NCBI RefSeq assembly: GCF_951793255.1
Contig: NZ_OX636706.1
Location: 2,829,501 to 2,893,500 of the forward strand
Direction: 5' to 3'
DNA from: Desulfovibrio piger
GTDB lineage: Bacteria > Desulfobacterota > Desulfovibrionia > Desulfovibrionales > Desulfovibrionaceae
DNA length: 64,000 bases
The notes under the pieces: generated by a model
What the model saw: the letters and a program-made list of their open reading frames with translations, nothing else
Told to the model about the DNA's origin: nothing
Databases searched by the model: none
Made by a program: the position numbers and the translations under genes
Shown: positions 1-7,977 of the stretch, piece after piece
How the letters are laid out: every line of letters starts with the position of its first letter
Numbering within the stretch: position 1 is the stretch's first letter

Positions 1-348
1 GTACTTTTTGCGTTCCTTCTTACGCGCATCGCGGGTCAGGAAGCCGGCCTTCTTCAGGATAGGACGAAGGGCGGGATCCACCAGCAGCAGGGCGCGGGAA
101 ATACCGTGACGCACGGCTTCGGCCTGACCGGCCACGCCGCCGCCAGCCACGTTGACGCGCACGTCCAGCTTTTCAGCCAGCTTGGACAGCACGAGGGGCT
201 GACGGATGATCATCTGCAGGGTCTTGCGGGGGAAGTAATCTTCAAAGGCACGACCGTTCACCGTGATGTTGCCGGAGCCAGCGTAGACGCGGGTGCGGGC
301 AGTGGCGGTCTTGCGGCGGCCGGTGCCGTATTCGAATTTGTCGCTCAT
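1..348 (-). CDS. rpsI: 30S ribosomal protein S9 (lacks only its stop codon)
   Basis: Small-subunit ribosomal protein that lies near the decoding/P-site tRNA region of the 30S subunit. The translated frame starts [20 protein letters not shown] and ends KKERKKY, matching the conserved S9 GRRKTA N-terminal motif and the basic C-terminal tail. All 116 visible codons are in frame; the stop codon falls just beyond the left window edge. The start is supported by an AAGGAG Shine-Dalgarno about 9 bases upstream. It lies 12 bp downstream of rplM, the usual rplM-rpsI operon order. Confidence 0.97.
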   Translation of the reverse strand, partial: MSDKFEYGTGRRKTATARTRVYAGSGNITVNGRAFEDYFPRKTLQMIIRQPLVLSKLAEKLDVRVNVAGGGVAGQAEAVRHGISRALLLVDPALRPILKKAGFLTRDARKKERKKY

Positions 349-360
349 GACGTGCGCTCC

Positions 361-795
361 TTAGTAAGGCAGGGTCAGCGGCTGCGGGTTCTGAGCCGTG
401 TGCGGGTGTTCGGGACCCGCGTAAATCTTGAGCTTCTTCAGCATGGCGCGGCCCAGACGGTTCTTGGGCAGCATGCCACGCACAGCGGCCATGAGCACGC
501 GCTCGGGCTTGGAAGCCAGCATATCGCCCAGGGAGGTGGTCTTCAGACCGCCCACCCAACCGGAGTGGCGATAGTAGTTCTTGTGGGCCATCTTGGTGCC
601 GGTCACCTTGATCTTTTCGCAGTTGACCACGACGATAAAGTCGCCGTTGTCCATGTGACGGGCAAATTCGGGCTTATGCTTGCCGCGCAGGCGGTGGGCG
701 ATCTGGCTGGCCAGACGACCCAGCACCTGATCCTGGGCGTCAACCACAAACCATTCGTGGTTGATGTCTTTCGGGGTGGGGCTGAACGTCTTCAT
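361..795 (-). CDS. rplM: 50S ribosomal protein L13
   Basis: Large-subunit ribosomal protein, an early 23S rRNA binder in 50S assembly. The 144-residue product is of normal family length and carries the L13 signatures: the N-terminal WFVVDA segment, LGRLAS near residue 27, the GDFIVVVN strand, and the MLPKN.LGR motif near residue 108. It is the first gene of the rplM-rpsI operon. The upstream 500 bp is non-coding and holds a promoter candidate with a perfect TTGACA. Nothing in the gene is unusual. Confidence 0.97.
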   Translation of the reverse strand: MKTFSPTPKDINHEWFVVDAQDQVLGRLASQIAHRLRGKHKPEFARHMDNGDFIVVVNCEKIKVTGTKMAHKNYYRHSGWVGGLKTTSLGDMLASKPERVLMAAVRGMLPKNRLGRAMLKKLKIYAGPEHPHTAQNPQPLTLPY

Positions 796-903
796 CGGGA
801 TGAACTCCTCATCTACTTATCTCAGTAGCCATCAAGCGGCGGAAAATCCGTCTGCGACGTGCCGCCTAACGGGTGACGACAGTATCGCTCACAAAGAAAG
901 CGC

Positions 904-932
904 TCTTTATCGCAAAGCGCACAACTTGTCAA
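904..932 (-). promoter_or_regulatory. Candidate sigma70 promoter of rplM-rpsI
   Basis: On the minus strand a perfect TTGACA (927-932) is followed after 17 bp by TAAAGA (904-909). The -10 is a weak match (about 3 of 6), so the assignment rests mainly on the -35 and the position about 110 bp upstream of rplM in a locally A+T-rich stretch. Confidence 0.4.
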
Positions 933-1102
933 GCATTCACGACGGAATGCCAAATTTGTGCCGTATTCCAGACGGCTGCGGGTTGGTGTATATCAAAATG
1001 CTCCGGCTGTCATCCTTTTTTTGCCAAAAATTTGTACCAAGACAAAAACCATTTGAAAATATTGGTATTTTGCGACCCGCTTTTACGGGGCCAGCAGCTG
1101 CT

Positions 1103-1158
1103 GCCCAAAAGCCGGACAGGCTGCCCTCAAAAGGCACCGTTCCCCTGCCCTTTTGGGC
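1103..1158. other. Inverted repeat in the rplM-polA intergenic region
   Basis: Perfect 9-bp arms GCCCAAAAG (1103-1111) and CTTTTGGGC (1150-1158) enclose 38 bp. Neither side has a T-run, so it does not look like a simple terminator. It lies about 310-360 bp upstream of rplM, beyond the promoter candidate. The remaining 796-1302 interval holds the rplM promoter candidate and the polA terminator; I see no gene there. Confidence 0.35.
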
Positions 1159-1224
1159 TCGCGGATACGAACGGGAAAAACGCGGAAAGAACTGCATGCT
1201 CCGGCCGTTTCCCAAGCCCACGCG

Positions 1225-1278
1225 GGAAAAAATCTGGGAGAAAGGGGCCCCGATTCACACGAGTCCCCCCTTCTCCCA
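1225..1278 (-). terminator. Rho-independent terminator of polA
   Basis: On the minus strand, directly after the polA stop, TGGGAGAAGGGG and CCCCTTTCTCCC arms form a stem of about 11 bp with one mismatch and a loop of about 18 nt. It is followed by AGATTTTTT. The position 25 bp after the stop and the T-run are typical. Confidence 0.8.
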
Positions 1279-1302
1279 AACAGGTGCCTCCATGTCGGCA
1301 AC

Positions 1303-4062
1303 TTAATGCGCCGCGCCCCAGTCGTGACCGGTGCCCCAGTCCACCAGCAGCGGCACGGAAAGCTCCTTGCCTGCGGGGCAGACATCCTGCATGAGGCGGG
1401 CCACCAGGGCTCCGGCCTCTTCGGCGGCATCGGCGGGCACTTCCAGCAAAAGTTCGTCGTGCACCTGCAGCAGCAGGCGGGCATCCAGCTCCCGCAGGCG
1501 CTCGTCACGGGCCACGGCCAGCATGGCCAGTTTGATGATGTCCGCCGCCGAGCCCTGGATCACGGTATTGATGGCCTGACGGCGGGCCAGGGCCGCAGCC
1601 TGTCCGCTGGCGGAATTGATGTCCGGCAGCAGACGGCGGCGACCGCCCAGAGTGGTCACGAAGCCGTGCTTGCGGGCCGAGGCCTCCACGCCTTCGTAAA
1701 ACTCCTTCAGGCCCTGCAGGCGCTCGAAGTAACGGGCGATGAAGTCCTTGGCCTGCGTGGTGCTGATCTTGAGCTCCTGGGCCAGTTTCTGGGCACCCAT
1801 GCCGTAGATGAGGCCGAAGTTGATGGTCTTGGCATTGCGGCGCTGGTCCGGGCTCACCTGGTCGGGCGGCAGGTCATAGACCAGGGCCGCCGTGCGGGCG
1901 TGGATGTCCTCGCCGTTGCGGAAGGCTTCCAGCAGTGCCGGATCCTGCGAGACATGGGCCAGCACGCGCAGCTCCACCTGCGAATAGTCGGCCGAGACCA
2001 GCAGGCGGCCCGGCCCGGCGATGAAGCAGGAGCGCATGCGCTTGCCCAGCGGCCCGCGCACGGGGATGTTCTGCAGGTTGGGATTGCTGGAGGAGAGCCG
2101 TCCCGTAGCCGTGGCCTTCTGGTTGAAAGTGGTATGGATGCGGCCCTGCGGGTCCACCAGGCGCGGCAGGGGATCGAGATAGGTGGAGCGCATCTTCTCC
2201 AGCTTGCGGTACTGCAGGATGCTGTCCACCACCGGATGCTGCCCGGCCAGTTTTTCCAGCGTCTGCTGGCTGGTGGAAGCCTGGCCGCCCTTGGTCTTGC
2301 GCGGCGCGGGCAGGCCCAGCCCGTTGAACAGCACATCGCCCAGCTGCTGGGCCGAGCGGATGTTGAACTGCGTGCCCGCCAGCTCGTAGACATGGGCCGT
2401 GAGCTGGTCCAGCCGGCCCTGCACATCGTCGAGGAAGGCCCGGAAGGCCGCGGCGTCGATGGCCACCCCGCTCTGTTCCATGCCTGCCAGCACGGGCAGC
2501 AGGGGCATCTCCAGACGCCGGAACAGCTCCAGCAGGCCGTCCTTTTCCATGCGCTGCTCGAACAGCTGCGCCATGGCCAGTCCCAGACGCGCGGGGCCGG
2601 GGGCCGTCTCGCCCCTGCTCTCCAGTTCATGGCGCAGCACGGCGCCCCAGCGGGCCGAAAGACGGGGCCAGCCGTAATCGTTCTCTTCGGGGTTCAGCAG
2701 ATAGGCGGCCACGCCCAGATCGATGCAGTCCCCCGCCCGCCCGGCCAGGAACTGCCAGCAGGGCGCGGAGGTCAGCATGCCCTTGAGGTCCGCCGTCACC
2801 AGGGTGCGGGCAGGGGCCAGCCACCGGGCCAGCTCCACCACAGGACCTTTCCACTGCCATTCTCCCAAAGAACTGCCGTCAGCGCCTTCCACGGCCAGAT
2901 AGGGGGCCTCGCGGTCGCCGTGGGCCCAGATCAGGGCCACGCGGGCATCTCCGCAGTCCGGCAGGGCCGACACGTCATCCAGCGCGGGCGCGGATTCCTG
3001 CGGCATGGCGTCCAAAAGGCTCATCTGGCTGGTGGCACGACCGCTGCGGGCAGGCTGGGCCAGCGGCAGGGAGGCCTGTTCCGCAGCCGTCTTCTTCCCG
3101 GCTGCAGGCTGTGCGTCCTCACGGATGCTGCCCGCATCCAGGAACTCCTCGGGCAGGTCGGCCTCGGCGGCCTGCAGACGGTCCAGGGCGGCCAGCTCGC
3201 GCCGCAGGGCGAAGAGCTCGAACTCTTCCGTGAGCAAGGCGCAGGTGGCGGCATCCAGCGGCCGCACGCGCAGGTCCTCCAGCGTGACGCCGGGGCAGAA
3301 ATCGCGTCTCAGGGTGGTGAGCTCGCGCCAGGTGAACATGTTTTCCAGATGCGCCTGCAGTTTGGCCTGCATCTTGGGCGGCAGCAGGACGAAATGGTCG
3401 CGGATGTCCTCAAGACTGGGGCAGATGGAGAAGATCTGGCGCGCGGTCTTGGGACCGATGCCCGGCACGCCGGGGATGTTGTCGCTGGTATCCCCGATGA
3501 GGGCCTGCACATCGGGCCACTGGGCGGGCGTCACGCCGCTCTCTGCCGTGAAATCGGCCTCGCTCACCAGCTTTTCTTCCTTGGAGGCCGGGTCCCACAT
3601 GTAGACGTTGGGGCCCAGGCACTGTTTCAGGTCCTTGTCGCCGCTGACGATGATGACGGGATGTTCCGCCGCGAAGCGCGCCGCCAGCGAGGCGATGCAG
3701 TCGTCGGCCTCGCAGCCCTGCGAGACTTCCAGCCGCAGGCCCAGGGCCCGCACCATGCGGAGGATGGGATCCAGCTGGCGTACCAGATCTTCGGGCGTGG
3801 CATCGCGGTTGGCCTTGTAGAGGGGGAATATCTCGTGCCGGAAGTTGGGGCCCTTGCCGTCCTGCACGAAGGCGAAATAGCGGGGGCGCTCTTCGCGCAG
3901 GATGCGCAGCAGCACGCGGCTGACCACTACCAGGGAATTGGTGGGGAAACCGTCGGAACGCTGCATGTTCCTGTTGGCAAAAAAGCCGCGATAGATGAAG
4001 GCCGAGCCATCCATGAGAAAGACGGGCTCTGCGGCAAGCCCGAGGCGTTGTTTCAGCGACAT
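1303..4062 (-). CDS. polA: DNA polymerase I
   Basis: Repair and Okazaki-fragment-processing polymerase, 919 residues, close to the family's usual length. Domains in order: 5'-3' flap exonuclease (about 1-300, with VSGDKDLKQ and the helix-hairpin-helix GDTSDNIPGVPGIGPKTA), a 3'-5' exonuclease-like domain (about 330-540), and the polymerase domain. The latter has motif A SADYSQVELR, motif B RRNAKTINFGLIYG and motif C QVHDELL. The start MSLKQRLG is chosen over a longer upstream frame because family homology begins there. The 3'-5' exonuclease region lacks a visible Asp-x-Glu metal-binding motif, so proofreading is probably lost, as in Taq and Bacillus-type PolA (inference). A terminator follows the stop. 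Confidence 0.96.
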   Translation of the reverse strand: MSLKQRLGLAAEPVFLMDGSAFIYRGFFANRNMQRSDGFPTNSLVVVSRVLLRILREERPRYFAFVQDGKGPNFRHEIFPLYKANRDATPEDLVRQLDPILRMVRALGLRLEVSQGCEADDCIASLAARFAAEHPVIIVSGDKDLKQCLGPNVYMWDPASKEEKLVSEADFTAESGVTPAQWPDVQALIGDTSDNIPGVPGIGPKTARQIFSICPSLEDIRDHFVLLPPKMQAKLQAHLENMFTWRELTTLRRDFCPGVTLEDLRVRPLDAATCALLTEEFELFALRRELAALDRLQAAEADLPEEFLDAGSIREDAQPAAGKKTAAEQASLPLAQPARSGRATSQMSLLDAMPQESAPALDDVSALPDCGDARVALIWAHGDREAPYLAVEGADGSSLGEWQWKGPVVELARWLAPARTLVTADLKGMLTSAPCWQFLAGRAGDCIDLGVAAYLLNPEENDYGWPRLSARWGAVLRHELESRGETAPGPARLGLAMAQLFEQRMEKDGLLELFRRLEMPLLPVLAGMEQSGVAIDAAAFRAFLDDVQGRLDQLTAHVYELAGTQFNIRSAQQLGDVLFNGLGLPAPRKTKGGQASTSQQTLEKLAGQHPVVDSILQYRKLEKMRSTYLDPLPRLVDPQGRIHTTFNQKATATGRLSSSNPNLQNIPVRGPLGKRMRSCFIAGPGRLLVSADYSQVELRVLAHVSQDPALLEAFRNGEDIHARTAALVYDLPPDQVSPDQRRNAKTINFGLIYGMGAQKLAQELKISTTQAKDFIARYFERLQGLKEFYEGVEASARKHGFVTTLGGRRRLLPDINSASGQAAALARRQAINTVIQGSAADIIKLAMLAVARDERLRELDARLLLQVHDELLLEVPADAAEEAGALVARLMQDVCPAGKELSVPLLVDWGTGHDWGAAH

Positions 4063-4127
4063 GGCAATCCGGGGTTGTAGGGTAAGCAAAAAAGGGGAAA
4101 AAGCCTGCGGGGGAGCGGCCTCCCTCC

Positions 4128-4156
4128 TTGCGTAGCTTCTGTCCTGCGCGTATACT
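4128..4156 (+). promoter_or_regulatory. Promoter of the mla-type operon
   Basis: TTGCGT (4128-4133), a 17-bp spacer and TATACT (4151-4156) give a good sigma70 match. The expected start of transcription is about 7 bp after the -10, that is at or beside the A of the annotated ATG at 4163, leaving almost no 5' leader. Confidence 0.6.
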
Positions 4157-4162
4157 ATAGAG

Positions 4163-5290
4163 ATGGAAACAAGTCCGCAAGTAAACCTGGACAGGGCCGG
4201 AGAGCGCCTGCAGGTCACCGTCTCCGGCAGCTGGGCCATCAATACGCCCTGGCCGCCGCAGTGTGCCGACGCCCTGCAGCAGCTGCGAGGCCCCGGCATC
4301 CGGCAGCTGCACCTCGCGGCGGCCTCCCTCGACGCCTGGGACAGCAGCCTCCTGGTCTTCCTCGTCCAGCTGCACAAGGCCGCCCGCGCCGCGCAGATCG
4401 AGATCAGCCAGGACCTGCCCACAGGACTGGCACGACTGCTGCACCTGGCCTTCGCCATCCCGGCCCAGGCAGGGGCCGCCCGCAGCGACCACCGGCAAGG
4501 GCTTTTCGCCCGGGTGGGCGAAGCGGTCATGGGCCTGCCGCCCCGCTGTGCGGATTTTCTGGAATTCCTCGGCGATGTGACCCTTTCCATCTGGCGTCTC
4601 ATCCTGGGACGCGCCGGCATGCGCATGCAGGACTTTATAGAAGCCATGTACGAATGCGGTGTGCGCGCCCTGCCCATCATCTCCATCACCAGCCTGCTGT
4701 TCGGTCTGATCCTGGCCTTTGTGGGCGCAGTGCAGCTGACGCAGTTCGGCGCCCAGATCTATGTGGCCGGGCTGGTGGGCATCGGCATGTTGCGCGTCAT
4801 GGGCGCGGTCATGGTGGGCGTGGTCATGTCCGGCCGCGTGGGGGCCGCCTATGCGGCCATGATCGGCACCATGCAGGTCAACGAGGAAGTGGACGCCCTG
4901 ACCACCCTGGGCATCTCGCCCATAGATTTTCTGGTGCTGCCGCGCATGCTGGCCCTGATGCTCATGGTCCCCCTGCTCACGGTCTATGCCGACCTCATGG
5001 GCATCCTGGGCGGCTATGTGGTGGGCGTCTCCATGCTGGGGCTGAGTTCCGCCGAATACCTCAACGCCACCATGCAGATGGTCTCCTTCGTCCACGGGCT
5101 CATCGGCATCGCCTACGGTACGGTGTTCGGCATCATCATCGCCCTGGCGGGCTGCTATCAGGGCATCCGCTGCGGCCGCAGCGCCCAGGCCGTGGGCCTG
5201 GCCACCACCACGGCCGTGGTCCAGTCCATCGTGGGCATCATCATCGCCACGGCCGTCATCACCATCATCTGCAACGTACTGGGCATCTGA
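4163..5290 (+). CDS. mlaE: Mla-type ABC lipid transporter permease with N-terminal STAS domain
   Basis: Inner-membrane permease of an MCE/Mla phospholipid transporter, 375 aa. Residues about 1-115 form a STAS-like (MlaB-type) domain, visible in the LHLAAASLDAWDSSLL segment. Residues about 120-375 form the MlaE/YrbE permease, with hydrophobic helices and the motifs RVGAAYAAMIGTMQ and EVDAL.TLGI typical of the family. In E. coli MlaB is a separate protein; here it is fused to the permease. It is first in a tight operon with mlaF (1 bp gap), mlaD and a lipoprotein gene. No Shine-Dalgarno is evident at the ATG and the promoter -10 lies only 6 bp upstream, so translation may be leaderless or start further in. 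Confidence 0.88.
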   Translation: METSPQVNLDRAGERLQVTVSGSWAINTPWPPQCADALQQLRGPGIRQLHLAAASLDAWDSSLLVFLVQLHKAARAAQIEISQDLPTGLARLLHLAFAIPAQAGAARSDHRQGLFARVGEAVMGLPPRCADFLEFLGDVTLSIWRLILGRAGMRMQDFIEAMYECGVRALPIISITSLLFGLILAFVGAVQLTQFGAQIYVAGLVGIGMLRVMGAVMVGVVMSGRVGAAYAAMIGTMQVNEEVDALTTLGISPIDFLVLPRMLALMLMVPLLTVYADLMGILGGYVVGVSMLGLSSAEYLNATMQMVSFVHGLIGIAYGTVFGIIIALAGCYQGIRCGRSAQAVGLATTTAVVQSIVGIIIATAVITIICNVLGI

Positions 5291-5291
5291 C

Positions 5292-6065
5292 ATGAGCACT
5301 CCCCGCCTGCGCGTCCGCGACCTGACCCTGGGCTACGGCTCCTTCGTGCTCATGCGTGACGTCAATTTCGATGTGGCCGCCGATGACATCTTCCTCATCA
5401 TGGGCGGTTCCGGCTGCGGCAAGAGCTCGCTCCTGCGCACGCTCATGGGCCTCAAGCAACCCCAGAGCGGCCAGGTGCTCTACGGTGATACGGACATCTG
5501 GGCCTGTACCGAAAAAGAGCGCCGCCGCATCCTGCGGCGTACGGGCGTCCTCTTCCAGGGCGGCGCCCTGTGGAGCTCCATGACCCTGGCCGAGAACGTA
5601 GGCCTGCCGCTGCAGCAGTACACCGACCTCGATGACGACGAGATCCGCGAGCAGGCCTCGCTCAAGCTGGCCCTGGCCGGTCTGGCCGGTTTCGAGGACT
5701 ACTATCCTTCGGAGATCAGCGGCGGCATGCGCAAGCGGGCCGGTCTGGCCCGGGCCCTGGCCCTCGATCCCGAGATCCTTTTTCTGGACGAACCTTCCGC
5801 CGGTCTGGACCCGGTGAGCGCCCGCATGCTGGACGACCTGATCCTGGAGCTGCGCGACGCCCTGGGCACGACCTTCGTCATCGTCTCCCACGAGCTGGCC
5901 AGCATCTTCGCCATCGCCAGCAACGGCATCTATCTCGACGTGCGGACCCGGCGCGTCACTGCCCGGGGCAACCCCTCCGAACTGGTGCGCGACCCGCACA
6001 CCGAGCTGCAGGCCCTGCGCTTCCTGACGCGCGGCGAAGCGGGCGGCCCCCAACAACAGGACTGA
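5292..6065 (+). CDS. mlaF: Mla-type ABC transporter ATPase
   Basis: Cytoplasmic ATPase driving lipid movement by the MlaE permease, 257 aa. It shows Walker A GGSGCGKSS near residue 41, signature ISGGMRKR near residue 143, Walker B ILFLDEPSAGLD near residue 162, and the H-loop VSHE near 200. The ISGGM(R/K)KRA variant of the signature is characteristic of the Mla/Ttg2 ATPases rather than of general ABC importers. It begins 1 bp after mlaE and is followed 16 bp later by the MCE gene, so the three are surely co-transcribed. Confidence 0.93.
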   Translation: MSTPRLRVRDLTLGYGSFVLMRDVNFDVAADDIFLIMGGSGCGKSSLLRTLMGLKQPQSGQVLYGDTDIWACTEKERRRILRRTGVLFQGGALWSSMTLAENVGLPLQQYTDLDDDEIREQASLKLALAGLAGFEDYYPSEISGGMRKRAGLARALALDPEILFLDEPSAGLDPVSARMLDDLILELRDALGTTFVIVSHELASIFAIASNGIYLDVRTRRVTARGNPSELVRDPHTELQALRFLTRGEAGGPQQQD

Positions 6066-6081
6066 ACCCACAGGATACGGC

Positions 6082-7035
6082 ATGGCAAAACAATCATTCA
6101 AAACCGCTGTAGGGGCTTTCGTCATCGGCGGACTGGCGCTGCTGGTGGCGGGCATCATCCTGCTGGGCGGCGGCCGCATGTTCAGTGACGACATCGAATA
6201 CGTCCTGTACTTCGACGGCTCGGTGAGCGGCCTCAATATCGGGGCGCCCGTGGTCTTCCGCGGCGTGCCCATGGGCCAGGTGACGCGCATCAGCCTGGAG
6301 GCCAACCCGCGCGACGCCAGCGTCACCATCCCGGTCTACATCCGGCTGGACGAGAACAGCATCGTCCGGGCCGGAGTCACCGGCGAGCTCACGGACAATT
6401 TCCGGCAGGAGATCCTGCGCCGCCTGATCCAGCGCGGCCTGCGCGCCCGCCTGCAGCTCCAGAGCCTCATCACCGGCCAGTACCGCGTGGAGCTGGACTT
6501 TTTGCCCAATACGCCCGCCAATTTCCGCTCCCCCATGCCGGACAGGGAGATCCCCACCCTGCCCTCGCCCATCGATACCCTGCAGCGTACCGTGGCCAGT
6601 CTGCCTCTGGAAGAGATGGCGCATACCACGGCGGGCATCCTGGAAAAGCTCAACGCCGCCCTGTCCGGCGATGCGCTGGAACGCGGCATCAAGGCCTTTG
6701 CCACCTCCTTTGAAGAAGCGCAGGCCCTGCTGGCCGGCATGCAGGAATCCCAGAAGACCCTGGCCCAAGCCCTGGAAAAGCTGAATGCGGCGGCCACGTC
6801 GGCCCAGCACGATCTGCCCCAGGCCCTGCAAAGCACCCGGGACGCCATGAACAACGTCTCCTCCGTTTCCCTGGCCACCAAGGCCGTGGTGGAACGCAAT
6901 GCCCCCCTCACCCAGGAGCTGCGCCGCCTGATCCAAGAAAGCGCGGCTGCCGTCCGCTCCCTGCGGGCGTTCATGGACGTGCTGGAACGCAATCCCGAAG
7001 CCCTGCTCCGCGGCAAACAAGGAAGTCGCCGATGA
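6082..7035 (+). CDS. mlaD: MCE/MlaD-family lipid-binding protein
   Basis: Membrane-anchored periplasmic lipid-binding component, 317 aa. A single N-terminal transmembrane helix (about residues 10-32) is followed by one MCE domain (about 38-115), with the typical V.GL..GAPV.FRG...G.V.. pattern. The C-terminal half is predicted helical (long Ala/Leu/Gln-rich stretches at about 180-300), as in MCE proteins that form hexameric rings with helical extensions. The start MAKQSF has an upstream ACAGGA. It overlaps the next gene by 4 bp. Confidence 0.92.
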   Translation: MAKQSFKTAVGAFVIGGLALLVAGIILLGGGRMFSDDIEYVLYFDGSVSGLNIGAPVVFRGVPMGQVTRISLEANPRDASVTIPVYIRLDENSIVRAGVTGELTDNFRQEILRRLIQRGLRARLQLQSLITGQYRVELDFLPNTPANFRSPMPDREIPTLPSPIDTLQRTVASLPLEEMAHTTAGILEKLNAALSGDALERGIKAFATSFEEAQALLAGMQESQKTLAQALEKLNAAATSAQHDLPQALQSTRDAMNNVSSVSLATKAVVERNAPLTQELRRLIQESAAAVRSLRAFMDVLERNPEALLRGKQGSRR

Positions 7036-7628
7036 ACCATCTCCTCCGCCATACGACCGTTTTCCTGGCCCTGCTGACGCTCCTGTTGACCGCCTGCGGC
7101 CGCAGCGCGCCCACCCACTTCTATCTTCTGGACAGCGGCCAGCCCCCCCTGACCGCCGACAGCCTGCCCGCTGCCAGTCTGAGCATCGCACCGGTGAGCG
7201 TGCCTGACTATCTGGACCGCAACGGTCTGGTGCGCCGCAGCGACGGCCAGACCCGCCTGGAGGTCTCGGAACTGGACATCTGGGCCGAGCCGCTGGGACA
7301 GGGCGCCCGGCGCGTGCTGGGCGAGGTGCTGGCCACCCGCCTGCTGCCCCGGGGCATCGACGTGATCGCTGCCGGAGACCGGCAGGGCGACATGGAACTG
7401 GCCGTGGCTTTGGAACGTCTGGACGGCGACACACCGGGCACGGCCCGGCTGCAGGCCCGTTGGCAGCTTTCCCGTGGCGGAGAGGCGCTGGATCGCGGCA
7501 TCTACGCAGCCAGCGAGGATGCCGGCATGAGCAGCGCCAGTCTGGTGGCGGCCCAGAGCCGTCTGTTGCAGGGACTGGGCGAACATCTGGCCGACCGTCT
7601 GCTGCCCCGCCTCAAGGCCGGACGCTAG
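7032..7628 (+). CDS. ABC-transport auxiliary lipoprotein, PqiC/YmbA-like
   Basis: Predicted lipoprotein of 198 aa: a hydrophobic signal ending in the lipobox LLTAC (Cys at about residue 22), then a compact domain starting THFYLLD, which is the opening motif of the PqiC/ABC-type transport auxiliary family. It overlaps mlaD by 4 bp (ATGA), so it is translationally coupled to the transporter. No MlaC or MlaA gene lies in this operon; the lipoprotein probably acts as the outer-membrane-side partner of the MCE ring, as PqiC does for PqiB (inference). A terminator follows about 125 bp after the stop. Confidence 0.8.
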   Translation: MNHLLRHTTVFLALLTLLLTACGRSAPTHFYLLDSGQPPLTADSLPAASLSIAPVSVPDYLDRNGLVRRSDGQTRLEVSELDIWAEPLGQGARRVLGEVLATRLLPRGIDVIAAGDRQGDMELAVALERLDGDTPGTARLQARWQLSRGGEALDRGIYAASEDAGMSSASLVAAQSRLLQGLGEHLADRLLPRLKAGR

Positions 7629-7751
7629 CGACAGCGCGTTTTCCCATCATCCGGCCGCCCGCAGGACCTAACGGCAAATGCGTACCGCCGGGCCGGTTGC
7701 ACGAACAGGCCGGGAACCTGCGGGAAACGGCTCCCCAAACCCATCACAGGA

Positions 7752-7788
7752 CAAAAAAAGGGAGGCTTGAGCCTCCCTTTCCTTTTTA
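7752..7788 (+). terminator. Terminator of the mla-type operon
   Basis: GGGAGGC...GCCTCCC forms an uninterrupted stem with a short TTGA loop, followed by TTTCCTTTTTAT. The stem is also preceded by a run of A, so it could work in both directions. The rest of 7629-7977 shows no gene. Confidence 0.85.
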
Positions 7789-7977
7789 TCGCATTGTGTC
7801 CCGTTCCGGTGCCCGCCCCGCGCAGGCCGTGTCATCCCACTTCCCGCCGTTTTATCCTCCACATGAAGAACGCCGGTTTCGTGCAGTCAGAGCGGCTGCC
7901 GAGCATGTCTGCCTTCCGGTCCGGCACGGCCTTCCGGCAGCGTCATAGCCGGCATCCCCGAAGGGCCGTCCCGTACC

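Noticed and set aside
1153..4080. Long plus-strand open frame antisense to polA (about 975 codons)
   Set aside because: Codon use mirrors polA in a high-GC sequence and no domain is readable; polA on the other strand is beyond doubt. A shadow frame.
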